A stretch of DNA of 63,430 nt, from assembly GCF_011772445.1 (NCBI RefSeq), contig NZ_WVZN01000048.1, forward strand, positions 60,733 through 124,162, in the 5' to 3' direction. Positions 46,481 to 55,949 of the stretch are shown here, piece after piece. The position numbers and the translations under genes were made by a program. Positions within the stretch are counted from its first letter, which is position 1; the number at the start of each line of letters is the position of its first letter. Under the pieces are notes generated by a model that had not been told where the DNA came from, ran no database searches, and saw only the letters and a program-made list of their open reading frames with translations. This DNA comes from Hydrogenophaga sp. GTDB lineage: Bacteria > Pseudomonadota > Gammaproteobacteria > Burkholderiales > Burkholderiaceae_C.

Positions 46481-47704
46481 TCAGCCCTCGGCCACACGGA
46501 CCACACCCCGGTCGTGCAGACGACCGAACTGCGCGGCGTCGATGCCGAGGAGTTGCGTGAGCACTTCTTCGGTGTGCTCGCCCAACCGCGGCGCGGCCTG
46601 CGCCGGCACGCGCGGCACGGCGCCGAAGTCCAGCGGAATGCCGGCGGCGAGCATGTCGCCAACGCCGGGCTGTTGCACGGTGCGGAACATCGGGTTGGCC
46701 GGCGAGCACTCGGCATCGTTCGCGAGCTCGGCGATGGTCTGGTAACGGCTCCAGCAGACGCCGTGCCGGTCGAAAGCCTGCGCCACGTCGCTGAAAGGCC
46801 GCGCAGCGATCCAGGGGCCGATCAATGCGGCGAGTTCGGCGCGCGCCTTGAAGCGCTCACCCTCACGCGACAGGTCCACGCCCAAGCGCGCGCCAAGTGC
46901 GTCGATCTCCGCGCCAAGCCCGGTGGCCTCCACGATCGAGCGCCACTGCTTGAGCGTGAGGCCCACCACCATCACACGCTCGCCGTCCTGCGTGACGAAG
47001 TCGCGCCCGAAAGCACCGAACAGCGCGTTGCCGTGCCGCTCTCGCGGCTGGCCCTGTTGCGCCTCGGCGATGAAGCCCAGGTGCTGCATCACCGCCAGCG
47101 CCACGTCCTCCAGCGCCAGCTTCACGTGCTGCCCCTGGCCGGTGCGGCGGCGGTGGCGCTCGGCGGCGAGCAGGCCCACGGCCACCATCTGGCCGGTGAT
47201 CAGGTCCCACGCGGGCAGCACGTGGTTGACAGCGCCCTCGCCGTCCACGGGTCCGGTCATGTACGGCAGGCCCAGGCGCGCGTTGACGGTGTAGTCCACG
47301 GCCGAGCCGCCGTGGCGATCGCCCATGAGCGTCAGCTGGATCAGGTCGGGCCGCTTCGCCTTGAGCTGCTCATGGTCGAGCCAGCCGCGCGGCGGGAAGT
47401 TGGTGAGGAACAGGCCCGCGTCCTCGCCCGGCGCGCAGGCGATGGCCATGGCGAGCTCGCGGCCTTCGGGCGAAGCCAGGTCGAGCGCCACCGAGCGCTT
47501 GGCCTTGTTCAGGCCGCACCAGAACAGGCTGGTGTTGTCCTGCGTGACGGGCCAGCGGCGGTAATCGAGCCCGCCGCCCAGCGCGTCGATGCGGATCACG
47601 TCGGCGCCCATCTGCGCCAGCGTCATGCCGCCGAGCGGCGCCGCCACGAAGGCGGCGGCCTCCACCACGCGCAGGCCGCTCAGGATGCCCTCTTGCTGCG
47701 TCAT
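46481..47704 (-). CDS. mct: Mesaconyl-CoA C1-C4 CoA transferase (2-methylfumaryl-CoA isomerase)
   Basis: 407 residues of the class III CoA-transferase family. The start GILSGLRVVEAAAFVAAPLG and blocks GGGLDYRRWPVTQ, GLNKAKRS, GGSAVDYTVNARLGLPYMTG and GAFGRDFVTQDGERVMVVGL match what I recall of Chloroflexus Mct. Asp167 (PAWDLITGQ) is at the catalytic aspartate position. Mct moves CoA within mesaconate from C1 to C4. It ends the 14-gene leftward operon and directly follows the methylsuccinyl-CoA-dehydrogenase-like gene, whose product would be its substrate. Other CaiB-type transfers cannot be excluded. Confidence 0.8.
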   Translation of the reverse strand: MTQQEGILSGLRVVEAAAFVAAPLGGMTLAQMGADVIRIDALGGGLDYRRWPVTQDNTSLFWCGLNKAKRSVALDLASPEGRELAMAIACAPGEDAGLFLTNFPPRGWLDHEQLKAKRPDLIQLTLMGDRHGGSAVDYTVNARLGLPYMTGPVDGEGAVNHVLPAWDLITGQMVAVGLLAAERHRRRTGQGQHVKLALEDVALAVMQHLGFIAEAQQGQPRERHGNALFGAFGRDFVTQDGERVMVVGLTLKQWRSIVEATGLGAEIDALGARLGVDLSREGERFKARAELAALIGPWIAARPFSDVAQAFDRHGVCWSRYQTIAELANDAECSPANPMFRTVQQPGVGDMLAAGIPLDFGAVPRVPAQAAPRLGEHTEEVLTQLLGIDAAQFGRLHDRGVVRVAEG

Positions 47705-47705
47705 C

Positions 47706-49397
47706 TCAAGCTCCCGCCGATGCGATGCCGAGCGCGCGTTCCATCAGGCTGCGCGCCACCACCTTGAGCGCGAGTGTCTCCTCCGCGCCTTCGAAGATCG
47801 AGAGCACGCGCGCATCGACGAAGTAGCGGCTCACCGGCGTCTCTTCCGCGTAGCCCATGCCGCCGTGCAGTTGCAGCGCCTCGCGCGTGACGAGTTCGGC
47901 CGAGCGGCAGGCCAGCAGCTTCACCAGGCTGGCCTCCATGCGGCCGTTGCCGCCATCGACGATGCCCGCCACCGTGTACGCCAGGCGCCGGCAGGCCGCG
48001 AGCCGCGCGCCCATGCGCGCGATCTTGGCCTGCGTGAGCGCGAAGTCGGCCAGCGGCGCGCCGAAGACCTTGCGGTCCTGCGTGTAGCGCACGGCGGCGC
48101 GCAGGGCCGCGCGCATCACGCCGCAGGCGCGGGCCGAGGTCTGCATGCGCCCACCCACCATGCCGGCGAGCGTGTAGTAGAAGCCCTTGCCCAGGCCGGC
48201 CTCGCCACCGACCACGTTGGCGTCGGGCACGAAGTAGTCCTGGAAGGACAGGTCGAAGGAATGCATGCCGCGGTAGCCGATGGTGGGGATGGCGCGGCCG
48301 CTGAGCTTGCCGCCGCCGTCCTGCACCACCTCGAACTGGTGCGTGTCGAACGCGGGCTTCTCGGCCAGCAGCACCGACAGGCCCTTGTGCCCCAGCGAGC
48401 GGTCGGGGTCGGTGCGGGTCACCACCATCAGCACGCCCGCCTTGCCGGCGAAGGTGCACCAGGTCTTGGCCCCGTTGAGCAACCACCCGCCGGGCACGCG
48501 CGTGCCCTTGAGCTGGCAGGCCGCGAGGTCGGAGCCGCAGTCGGGCTCGGTCATGGCGATGGCGCACAGCGGGTCGCCCGCGGCCAGGCGGGGCAGCCAG
48601 TGGTGCTTCTGTTCGTCGGTGCCACCCGCCAGCAGCGCCTTCGTGAGGATCTCGGGGCGCGTGATCAGGCTGCCGGCGGCCGCGAGCGAGCCCTCCGACA
48701 GGGCCTCGGTCACCACCACCATGAGCAGGGTGTCCTCGTGGTCGTTCGGTGCGCTGCCGCCGTGCGCCTCGGGAATCGCGAGGCCGAACACGCCCATCTC
48801 GCGCATGGGCTGCAGCAGGGATTCGGGCACGGTGAGGTCGTGGCGGTGGATGGCTTCCGCCTGCGGCGCCACCACCTCCTGGGCAAAGCGGCGGAAGGCG
48901 TCCTGCGCCAGCGCGTGCTGCTCGTCCAGCGCCACCTCGCCCACGACGCCCTGCGCGTCGATCACGCCACGCCCGGCGGCCTGCAAGGCGTCGCTGCCAC
49001 CGGCGGCCTGGCGCAAGGCGCGCCACTCGGGCAGGGCCCGCAGCGCGTCCACCGCGGCCGGGTCCTGGCCGGACTCGGCCAGCATCACGTCCAGCCGGTC
49101 GAGCAGGGCCACCACCGCCTCCACCGTGAACACCAGCGCGAGGCGCGCGTCCAGCGGCGCGCTGGCGGGCGTGAGGGCCGCGATGGCGGTCTCGGCGGCC
49201 AGCAATTCGGCGCCGGCCCAGGCCATCTCGAAGCTGGCCACCTGCTGCTCGTCCAGGCGCCGGGCGTTCAGCCGCCCGCCGTCCTGGCAGCGCTGTGCCA
49301 GTGCCAGCACGCCGGCGTCGAAGAGGGAGCGCACGCGCGCCAGAACGGCGGACGCGTTGGCGAGTTGTTGTTGCATCGGTTCTGCCATGTCGGACAT
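47706..49397 (-). CDS. mcd: Acyl-CoA dehydrogenase with long N-terminal domain, methylsuccinyl-CoA dehydrogenase-like
   Basis: 563 residues, about 170 more than normal acyl-CoA dehydrogenases. Residues 1-150 form a helical extra domain; then the standard core (AIAMTEPDCGSDLAACQLKG; GGRMQTSARACGVMRAALRA; QLHGGMGYAEETPVSRYFVD). This length and layout are those of Rhodobacter Mcd, which oxidises (2S)-methylsuccinyl-CoA to mesaconyl-C1-CoA. The neighbours Mct (1 nt downstream) and a mesaconyl-C4-CoA-hydratase-like gene support that substrate. The ATG at 49397 overlaps the upstream flavoprotein stop by 1 nt. Confidence 0.78.
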   Translation of the reverse strand: MSDMAEPMQQQLANASAVLARVRSLFDAGVLALAQRCQDGGRLNARRLDEQQVASFEMAWAGAELLAAETAIAALTPASAPLDARLALVFTVEAVVALLDRLDVMLAESGQDPAAVDALRALPEWRALRQAAGGSDALQAAGRGVIDAQGVVGEVALDEQHALAQDAFRRFAQEVVAPQAEAIHRHDLTVPESLLQPMREMGVFGLAIPEAHGGSAPNDHEDTLLMVVVTEALSEGSLAAAGSLITRPEILTKALLAGGTDEQKHHWLPRLAAGDPLCAIAMTEPDCGSDLAACQLKGTRVPGGWLLNGAKTWCTFAGKAGVLMVVTRTDPDRSLGHKGLSVLLAEKPAFDTHQFEVVQDGGGKLSGRAIPTIGYRGMHSFDLSFQDYFVPDANVVGGEAGLGKGFYYTLAGMVGGRMQTSARACGVMRAALRAAVRYTQDRKVFGAPLADFALTQAKIARMGARLAACRRLAYTVAGIVDGGNGRMEASLVKLLACRSAELVTREALQLHGGMGYAEETPVSRYFVDARVLSIFEGAEETLALKVVARSLMERALGIASAGA

Positions 49398-50713
49398 CAA
49401 GCCACCTTGCCCACGCCGAGCACGCCCAGCGCCTTGTGGGCCGCCTCGCGCCCCGTGTCCACGCAGGCCTGCGTGCCACCGCCGCCGTAGTCTTTTACCG
49501 CATCGCCCACGTTCCAGAGGTTGGGCAAGGGCGTTTCCTGCGGCAGGTCGTAGCCGGCGCAGGAGCGCTGGGCGGGCCATTCGTCGCGCATCACGCGGAT
49601 GGAGAGAATCTTCGCATCGGCGAAGCCGGGAAACTCGTTGCGCAGGTCCTGCAGGCCGAGTTCGGTCTCGGCCTTCTCGTCGAAATCGCCCAGCGCGGGC
49701 TTGGGCACCACGTAGGCCACGTACAGGTACCAGCCGGGCGGCGCCATTTCGGGGCACATCGCCGTGAGTTCGCCCAGGTTGCACAGGCGCTCGGTGTTGG
49801 CGAAGGTGATGAGGCCGGGCTGATCGATCAGGCGCTGCTGCGTGGCGAAGTTGACCACGATGTTGGCGGCAGGGCGCAGCACCTGGCGCGCCTTCGCCAC
49901 GTAGGCCTCGCCCATGGCCTGTTCGCCGGCCAGCCGGATCGTGGCACTCGGCCCGACGTTGCTGATCACCACGCTGGCATCGATGCGTTGCGTCACCCCC
50001 TTGCGCACCACGTCCACGCCCGTCGCCCGGCCGCCTTCCACGTGGATCTTGCTCACCGGCGCGTCGAGCCAGATCTCGCCGCCCCTGGCGCGGATGCCGG
50101 CGCCCAGGTCGTTCCACAGGCCGATGGTGCCGCGCGGGCAGAAGCCGAAGCGCTTGAAGGCGCCCTTGAAGGCGAAGTAGGTGAGGAAGGCGCGCGCGGG
50201 CAATTCATCCGCGTTGGCGGCCCAGATGGCCGCGCAGAAGTTGCGGAACAGGCGGTGCACGGTGGCGTTCTTCGTGAACTTCTTCAGCCAGTCCTCGGTG
50301 GACAGCGTTTCCTCCGGCAGGTCCGCGTTGCCCTTGCGCACGTCGCCGAAGCTCGCGCCGATCTTCGCGGCCGCCTTGGTCAGCCCGCCGAGGATGAGGT
50401 TCCAGCCACCGCCCTTGCTGGGGTCGATGATCTTGCCGTCGATGCGGAAGACGGTGGCGGGCTGGGGCTCGCGCACGTCCAGCGGCACGCCCAGCAGCTC
50501 GAAGGTCTGCTCGAAGCCGCTGCCGCGCTCGATGGCGATGGCGCCGCGGTTGACGATGAAGCCATCGATCTCTTCGCTGGAGGCGCGGCCGCCGAGGCGG
50601 TCCTGCGACTCCACGAGCAGCACCCGGCGGCCCGCGGCCACGAGGTGGGCCGCCGCACTCATGCCGCCGGCACCGGCGCCGATCACGACGGCGTCGTAGT
50701 GGGGGTGGGTCAT
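49397..50713 (-). CDS. Phytoene-desaturase-like FAD oxidoreductase
   Basis: 438 residues of the CrtI/amine-oxidase flavoprotein family. N-terminal dinucleotide motif DAVVIGAGAGGMSAAAHLVA then LGGRASSEEIDGF; C-terminal FAD closure NLWNVGDAVKDYGGGGTQAC. No signal peptide. Relatives desaturate polyprenoids, but many act as unassigned oxidoreductases in catabolic operons. No carotenoid genes are nearby, so desaturation or oxidation of a cyclic or branched CoA intermediate is more likely. It lies inside the large operon, between the hydratase-like gene and the Mcd-like gene. Confidence 0.75.
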   Translation of the reverse strand: MTHPHYDAVVIGAGAGGMSAAAHLVAAGRRVLLVESQDRLGGRASSEEIDGFIVNRGAIAIERGSGFEQTFELLGVPLDVREPQPATVFRIDGKIIDPSKGGGWNLILGGLTKAAAKIGASFGDVRKGNADLPEETLSTEDWLKKFTKNATVHRLFRNFCAAIWAANADELPARAFLTYFAFKGAFKRFGFCPRGTIGLWNDLGAGIRARGGEIWLDAPVSKIHVEGGRATGVDVVRKGVTQRIDASVVISNVGPSATIRLAGEQAMGEAYVAKARQVLRPAANIVVNFATQQRLIDQPGLITFANTERLCNLGELTAMCPEMAPPGWYLYVAYVVPKPALGDFDEKAETELGLQDLRNEFPGFADAKILSIRVMRDEWPAQRSCAGYDLPQETPLPNLWNVGDAVKDYGGGGTQACVDTGREAAHKALGVLGVGKVA

Positions 50714-50749
50714 CTGTCTGTCTCCTGGGGATGTTCGTGTGGGTTGGGG

Positions 50750-51604
50750 TCAGCGCCAGCGCAGCGTGGCGTTCATGCCGATGAAGCCTTGGGCGTCGCT
50801 GGTCCAGAGCGCGGCACCGTCGGCGTTCAGGCGGCCGTTGAGGTGAAGCTCGTCGGTGTCGAAGGCGGGGCGCTGCGCGCGGAAGCTGAAGTGCGCGGCT
50901 TGCGACCCGGGCCGTTCGCGCGCGGCCAGGTCCAGCAGCAGCGTGGCCAGCAGCGGGCCCTGCACCACCAGCGCGGGGTAGAACTCCTCGCGCGTGGCGT
51001 AGTCGCGGTCGTAGTGGATGCGGTGGCCGTTGTAGGTGAGCGCGGAGAAGCGGAACAGCATCACCGCATCGGGCCTCAGCGCGCGCCGCCAGGTGGCGTC
51101 GGTGGGCGCGGGTTCGCCGGGTGGCAGTGGCGCGGGCGCGGCGGGCGCTTCGCGAAAGACGATGTGTTGCAGCTCGCTGATGCGGGGCCGGCCATCCTGC
51201 TCCAGCTCGTGCGCGACGGTGACGAAGACCAGCGCGCCGGCCTTGCCCTGCTTGAGTTCCACGCTGCGCACGGTGGAGGTCTTGCGCGCCGCGCGGCCCA
51301 GGCGCAATGGCTCGTGCAGCGTGAGTTCGCCCGCGGCCCACATGCGGCGCGGCAGCGGCACGGGCGGCAGAAAGCCACCGCGTTTCGGGTGGCCGTCCGC
51401 GCCGGTGCCTTCGCGGCTGGGCGCGTCGAGGAAGTAGAGCCAGTGCCAGGGCAGCGGCAAGGCGTCGCCATCGCCGTGCGCCTGCTCGCGGTCGAGCAGC
51501 CCCGCGAGCGCACGCGCCGGGAAGGGGTCGAGGTGCTGCTCGCGCGATTCGCTGCGGCCCACCCACTGTTGCAGGTGCGCCAGGTCAACGGGCGTGGCAC
51601 TCAT
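50750..51604 (-). CDS. meh: Mesaconyl-C4-CoA / itaconyl-CoA hydratase-like MaoC protein
   Basis: 284 residues with a double hot-dog fold of the FAS1-like/HTD2 dehydratase group: LQQWVGRSESREQHLDPFPA, LPLPWHWLYFLDA, RGGFLPPVPLPRRMWAAGEL and the hydratase motif ALTYNGHRIHYDRDYATREE. This set is shared by Chloroflexus mesaconyl-C4-CoA hydratase and Pseudomonas itaconyl-CoA hydratase, both producing citramalyl-CoA. Citramalyl-CoA is the substrate of the CitE-like lyase at 62140. It overlaps the next upstream gene by 4 nt (ATGA). Confidence 0.8.
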   Translation of the reverse strand: MSATPVDLAHLQQWVGRSESREQHLDPFPARALAGLLDREQAHGDGDALPLPWHWLYFLDAPSREGTGADGHPKRGGFLPPVPLPRRMWAAGELTLHEPLRLGRAARKTSTVRSVELKQGKAGALVFVTVAHELEQDGRPRISELQHIVFREAPAAPAPLPPGEPAPTDATWRRALRPDAVMLFRFSALTYNGHRIHYDRDYATREEFYPALVVQGPLLATLLLDLAARERPGSQAAHFSFRAQRPAFDTDELHLNGRLNADGAALWTSDAQGFIGMNATLRWR

Positions 51605-53118
51605 CGCAGGGCCTCCGGTGTGGTGATCGGCAGCCCCAGCGCCACACGGCGCACGAGCCAGGCACTGGGGCGGTAACGGGGATCACCGGTGGCGGCGAGT
51701 TGCGCGCGCAGGATCTCCAGCAGGCGGCCGGCGCCGAGCCGGTCACCCCAGCCCAGCGGGCCTTGCGGGTAACCCAGGCCCAGGCGCACCGCGTCTTCCA
51801 GATCGGCCACGCTGGCGATGCCGCGCTGCGCGATGTTGGCGGCGATGTTGACGATGGTGGCGATCACGCGCTGGGCGATGAACCCGGGGCTGTCGTTGAT
51901 GAGGGTCACCGCGGTGCCGTCCTTCGCCAGCAGCGCGTGCGCGGCGTCGCGCGCGGCGGGCGAGGTGACGGCCGTGAGCATGAGCGTGCGGCGCAGCGCG
52001 AGTGGCGGCAAGGGGTCCACGGCGACGCAGCGCGTGGCGTCCAGACCCAGCGAGATCGCGGTGCTGGTGGCGTCGTTGCCCCAGGGCATCACGAGGTTCA
52101 GGTCCGCGTTGGATGCCTCGTCGACGAGGCGCACGCCGGCCGCGATCGCGAGTTCACGCAGTCCGGCAGCGCCGCTCGCGGCAGGGTCCACCCACACCGC
52201 CAGCGCCTCGGGCAAAGCAGGCACGGCCCGCGCAGGCGGACGTTGCTGTTGCCCGTCGACGTAGCGGTACCAGCCCTCGCCGCTCTTGCGGCCGAACAGG
52301 CCGGCGGCCACGCGCGGCGGCAACAGGGACGAAGGACGGAAACGCGGCTCCTGCTGGAACTGCTCGTAGATCGAGGCCATCACGCGCGAGGACACGTCCA
52401 GGCCCGTGAGGTCCAGCAGCTCGAAAGGCCCCATGCGAAAACCCAGGGCCTCTCGCAGCACATCGTCCACATCGGCGGGCGTGGCCACCTGTTCCTCGAC
52501 GATGCGCAGGCCTTCGGTGTAGAGGCCGCGCCCCGCGTGGTTGATGAGAAAGCCCGGCTGGTCGGCCGTCACCACGGCGCGGTGGCCCGCACCTTCCGTG
52601 AGTTCGCTCAATCGCCGCACCACGGCGGGCGCGGTGCGCACGGCGGCGATGACTTCGGCCACCTTCATCAGCGGCACGGGGTTGAAGAAGTGCAGGCCCG
52701 CCACGCGCTCGGGCCGCCGGCAGGCGGCCGCGATCTCCGCCACGGTGAGCGAGGAGGTGTTGCTGGCGAGGATCGCGTGGTCACCGAGCAGGCTTTCGAG
52801 TTCGCGGAACAGCGCGCGCTTGACCTCCAGGTCTTCGACGATGGCTTCGATGACCAGTTCGCAGCCCGCGAGATCGGCGAGGCTGTCGCAGGCCGTCAAG
52901 CGGCTCCTTGCGCTGTCGTGCTCGTTGGCCGTCATGCGCCCCTTCTCGACCGCGCGCGCGAACATGCCGTCCACGTACTCGACGGCCTTCGCGGCGGCGC
53001 CCGGTTGCGCGTCGTGGCAGACCACCGTGTGGCCGGCCTGCGCGAAGAGCTGCACGATGCCGCGGCCCATGGTGCCGGCGCCGACGACGCCGATGGTGGT
53101 GAGATGTGCAGTTGCCAT
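51601..53118 (-). CDS. Double-domain 3-hydroxyacyl-CoA dehydrogenase (PaaH-like)
   Basis: 505 residues. NAD-binding Rossmann motif GVVGAGTMGRGIVQLFAQAG, catalytic His in VAGLHFFNPVPLMKVAEVI, one 3HCDH C-terminal domain (DQPGFLINHAGRGLYTEG) and a second one near the C-terminus (DSPGFIAQRVIATIVNIAA; LGYPQGPLGWGDRLG). This two-domain form is common in phenylacetate and related aromatic-CoA pathways. It oxidises a 3-hydroxyacyl-CoA to the 3-keto ester. It follows the hydratase gene at 53143 by 24 nt. Confidence 0.87.
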   Translation of the reverse strand: MATAHLTTIGVVGAGTMGRGIVQLFAQAGHTVVCHDAQPGAAAKAVEYVDGMFARAVEKGRMTANEHDSARSRLTACDSLADLAGCELVIEAIVEDLEVKRALFRELESLLGDHAILASNTSSLTVAEIAAACRRPERVAGLHFFNPVPLMKVAEVIAAVRTAPAVVRRLSELTEGAGHRAVVTADQPGFLINHAGRGLYTEGLRIVEEQVATPADVDDVLREALGFRMGPFELLDLTGLDVSSRVMASIYEQFQQEPRFRPSSLLPPRVAAGLFGRKSGEGWYRYVDGQQQRPPARAVPALPEALAVWVDPAASGAAGLRELAIAAGVRLVDEASNADLNLVMPWGNDATSTAISLGLDATRCVAVDPLPPLALRRTLMLTAVTSPAARDAAHALLAKDGTAVTLINDSPGFIAQRVIATIVNIAANIAQRGIASVADLEDAVRLGLGYPQGPLGWGDRLGAGRLLEILRAQLAATGDPRYRPSAWLVRRVALGLPITTPEALR

Positions 53119-53142
53119 GGATCGTGTTCTGGCGTGCCGCGC

Positions 53143-53943
53143 TCAGCGGCCGTTGAATTGCGGTTTGCGCTTGTCGAGGAAGGCGCGCATGCCCTCGGTC
53201 TTGTCCTCGGTGTCGAAGAGCAGCAGGAACTCGCGGTTCTCCAGCGCGAGCGCGGCGTCCAGCGGCAGATCGGCGCCCTGGCGCAGCACGCGCTTGGTGG
53301 CCTCAATGGCTTTCGGCGGCATCCGCGCGGCCTTGCGCGCGAGTTCCAGCGCGCGCGCCAGCGCCTGCCCCTCGGGCGCGAGTTCGGCCACCAGGCCCAA
53401 CTGGAAGGCGCGCTCGCCGGTGAGCGGCTCGGCCGTCATCAGCATGAGGCTGGCCACCTGCTTGCCCACGGAGCGCACCAGGCGCTGCGTGCCACCCGCG
53501 CCGGGCATGATGCCCACGGCCAGCTCCGGCTGGCCCAGGCGCGCACTGGCATCGGCCACGATGAAGTCGCACATGAGCGCGAGCTCGCAGCCCGCGCCGA
53601 GCGCGAAGCCGCTGACCGCCGCCACCACGGGCTTGCGCGCGTTCGCCAGCGGCGCCCAGTACTGGCCGAGGTCGATGCCGGCCACGTCCTGCGCGCCCTT
53701 GTCGACCAGCAGGTTCAGGTCCGCACCGGCCGCGAACACGCTGTCGCCACCGGTGACGACGATCGCCTTCACGGTCTCATCGGCCTCCAGCTCACGCACG
53801 GCGGCGGCGATGGCGGCGCGCATGGTGAGGTCCAGCGCGTTGCGCTTCTCGGGGCGGTTGAGCGTGAGCACGCCGACCGCGCCGTCGCGCGACACCACCA
53901 CGGGCGCTTGAGCAACGGCGGCCTGAACGCTGGTCCCGCTCAC
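53143..53943 (-). CDS. Enoyl-CoA hydratase (both catalytic glutamates present)
   Basis: 266 residues. Unlike the other three crotonase-fold proteins here, it keeps both classical acids: GFALGAGCELALMCDF and ARLGQPELAVGIMPGAGGTQ. The oxyanion hole is VFAAGADLNLL. It is therefore the likely true hydratase of the pathway, hydrating trans-2-enoyl-CoA ahead of the adjacent 3-hydroxyacyl-CoA dehydrogenase. The start is a GTG at 53943 forming GTGA with the upstream gene's stop; the longer frame upstream is shadow. Confidence 0.87.
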   Translation of the reverse strand: MSGTSVQAAVAQAPVVVSRDGAVGVLTLNRPEKRNALDLTMRAAIAAAVRELEADETVKAIVVTGGDSVFAAGADLNLLVDKGAQDVAGIDLGQYWAPLANARKPVVAAVSGFALGAGCELALMCDFIVADASARLGQPELAVGIMPGAGGTQRLVRSVGKQVASLMLMTAEPLTGERAFQLGLVAELAPEGQALARALELARKAARMPPKAIEATKRVLRQGADLPLDAALALENREFLLLFDTEDKTEGMRAFLDKRKPQFNGR

Positions 53944-54734
53944 CGTTTCGCTCCGGGCCGCCCGATGAAATCGGCGGCGCGCTTGTCGCGGAAGGCCGCG
54001 TAGCCTTCCTGAAAATCCTCGCCGAGCAGGCACACGGCCTGGTCGGATTCTTCACGTTGAAGCTCGTCGTCGAGCGAGGCCGCGGGCTGGTTCAGCCGCT
54101 GCTTCATGCGGGCGAAGGCCTCGGTGGGCAACTGCGCGAGTGTGCCGGCCAGCGCCACGGCGCGGTCCATCACCTCGGCGTCCTCGCACATCACGTCGGC
54201 CAGACCGATGCGCAAGGCCTCTTCGCCAGGCACGGGCTCGCCATCGCTCAACAGGCGGCGCGCCACGGGCAGGCCCACGCGGCGCGGCAGCGTGAGCAGT
54301 TGCCCCCAGTCGGGTGCCAGGCCCAGCTTGAGGAAGGGAAACAGCACGCGCGCGCCGCGCCCGATGACGATGCGGTCGCCCAGCAGCGCCAGGCCCACCG
54401 CCGCGCCCGCCGTCACGCCTTCCATGGCGCTCACCACCGGCACGCGCGCACCGGCCACCAGGCGACACAGCACGTGGATGTGGCGCATGCGCTCGCGCGC
54501 CTGGGCTTCGTCCAGCCCGAGCATGCTGGGGATGTCGCCGCCGGCGGAGAACACGCATTCCACCCCACCGAGCACCAGGGCGCGCACCTGCGCGTCGTCC
54601 TGCAGCGTGAGCAGGTGATCGATGAAGCCCTGGCGAACCGCGTGGTCGATCGCGTTGCGCTTGTCGGGCCGGTTGATGCGCAGCCGCGCCACGTGCGGCG
54701 CGGGGCGGTCAAGCAGAACAACGGGATCCCTCAT
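53940..54734 (-). CDS. Crotonase-fold protein lacking hydratase glutamates
   Basis: 264 residues. Fold markers include VARLRINRPDKRNAIDHAVR, oxyanion CVFSAGGDIPSML and TAGAAVGLALLGDRI. The two hydratase glutamates are replaced (AAVGLA and LKLGLAPDWGQ), leaving a PaaG-like PD-G acid. A double-bond isomerase or a ring-opening C-C hydrolase are the main options. ATG at 54734, just 2 nt after the thiolase stop; coupled to the downstream hydratase by GTGA. Confidence 0.8.
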   Translation of the reverse strand: MRDPVVLLDRPAPHVARLRINRPDKRNAIDHAVRQGFIDHLLTLQDDAQVRALVLGGVECVFSAGGDIPSMLGLDEAQARERMRHIHVLCRLVAGARVPVVSAMEGVTAGAAVGLALLGDRIVIGRGARVLFPFLKLGLAPDWGQLLTLPRRVGLPVARRLLSDGEPVPGEEALRIGLADVMCEDAEVMDRAVALAGTLAQLPTEAFARMKQRLNQPAASLDDELQREESDQAVCLLGEDFQEGYAAFRDKRAADFIGRPGAKR

Positions 54735-54736
54735 GT

Positions 54737-55939
54737 TCAGACGCCTTCCAGCCCCACGATCGACACCGAGCACGCGTTCTGCGATGGCTGGCCACCCAGG
54801 TTGTGGATCAGCCCGGTCTTGGGATCGGCGAGCTGGCGCGGACCCGCGCGCCCCTGCAGCTGCAGGTAGATCTCGTAGAGCATGCGGATACCGCTGGCGC
54901 CCACGGGATGACCGAAGCACTTGAGGCCGCCATCGATCTGGCAGGGCAGGCGGCCGTCGGCGTCGAAGTGGCCATCAAGCACGTCTCGCACGCCCGCTCC
55001 CTCGTCCGACAAGCCCAGGTCTTCCATGGTGACGAGCTCGGTGATCGAGAAGCAGTCGTGCACCTCGGTCATGCTGATCTGCTCGCGCGGGTCGGCGATG
55101 CCGGCCTCCTCGTAAGCGCGCCTGGCCGCGATGCGCGTGGTGTGCACATAGCTGCCGTCCCATTCGCTGCCTTGCAGCTCCCAGCCGTTGGACACCGCCA
55201 CCTGCAGCGCCTTGAAGGTCACGAGATCCTTCTTGCCCAGGCTGCGTGCGATCTCGGGCGTCGTCACGATCACTGCGGCCGCGCCGTCGGACACGCCTGC
55301 GCAGTCGAACAGGCCCAGGGGCTCGGCGATGATGGGCGCCTGGATCACCGTCTCTTCGCTCACGGCCTTCTGGAAGTGCGCCTTCGGGTTCTTGGCGCCG
55401 TTGGCGTGACTCTTCACCGACACGTGCGCGATCGCGCGTTTGAGCAGCGCCGGGTCCACGCGGTGCTTGGCCTGGTAGGCCGCGGCCAGTTGCGCGAAGT
55501 TGGCGGGCGCCACGGCGTTCGGGTACCACTGCGGGATGTAGGTCCCCACGGTGGCCATGGGCAAACCGCCGTAGCCTGTGTCCTTGAGCTTCTCCACGCC
55601 GAGTGCGAGCGCGATGTCGCAGGCGCCCGCGGCCACCGCATACACCGCGGCACGGATCGCCTCGGAGCCGCCCGCACAGAAGTTCTCCACGCGCGTCACG
55701 CCGATGTTGGGCAGGCGCAGCGCGATGCTCATGGGCGTGCCGCCGCGGCCCGTGCCCACGTCGTCCATGTGGGTGGAGAACCAGGCCGCGCCGAGCTGAT
55801 CGGGCGTGATGCCGGCGTCGGCCATGGCCTCGTTGTAGGCCTCCAGCATGAGGTCCTCGGGGCTGGCGTCCCAGCGCTCGCCGAACTTGCTGCAGCCCAT
55901 GCCGAGGATGGCGACCTTGTCCTTGATGCCTTGTGCCAT
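54737..55939 (-). CDS. SCP2/SCPx-type thiolase
   Basis: 400 residues of the sterol-carrier-protein-X-like thiolase class. Nucleophile Cys88 in RVENFCAGGSEAIRAA, then the conserved EVHDCFSITELV, KCFGHPVGASGIRM and GGQPSQNACSVSIVG blocks. It should cleave or form a C-C bond on a CoA ester. Partners of this class often need a DUF35 protein, and a DUF35-containing fusion is encoded 10 nt upstream. Similar pairs serve in archaeal acetoacetyl/HMG-CoA synthesis, benzoylsuccinyl-CoA cleavage and ibuprofen-CoA deacylation. AGGAG lies upstream of the ATG. Confidence 0.85.
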   Translation of the reverse strand: MAQGIKDKVAILGMGCSKFGERWDASPEDLMLEAYNEAMADAGITPDQLGAAWFSTHMDDVGTGRGGTPMSIALRLPNIGVTRVENFCAGGSEAIRAAVYAVAAGACDIALALGVEKLKDTGYGGLPMATVGTYIPQWYPNAVAPANFAQLAAAYQAKHRVDPALLKRAIAHVSVKSHANGAKNPKAHFQKAVSEETVIQAPIIAEPLGLFDCAGVSDGAAAVIVTTPEIARSLGKKDLVTFKALQVAVSNGWELQGSEWDGSYVHTTRIAARRAYEEAGIADPREQISMTEVHDCFSITELVTMEDLGLSDEGAGVRDVLDGHFDADGRLPCQIDGGLKCFGHPVGASGIRMLYEIYLQLQGRAGPRQLADPKTGLIHNLGGQPSQNACSVSIVGLEGV

Positions 55940-55949
55940 GTGGTTCTCC

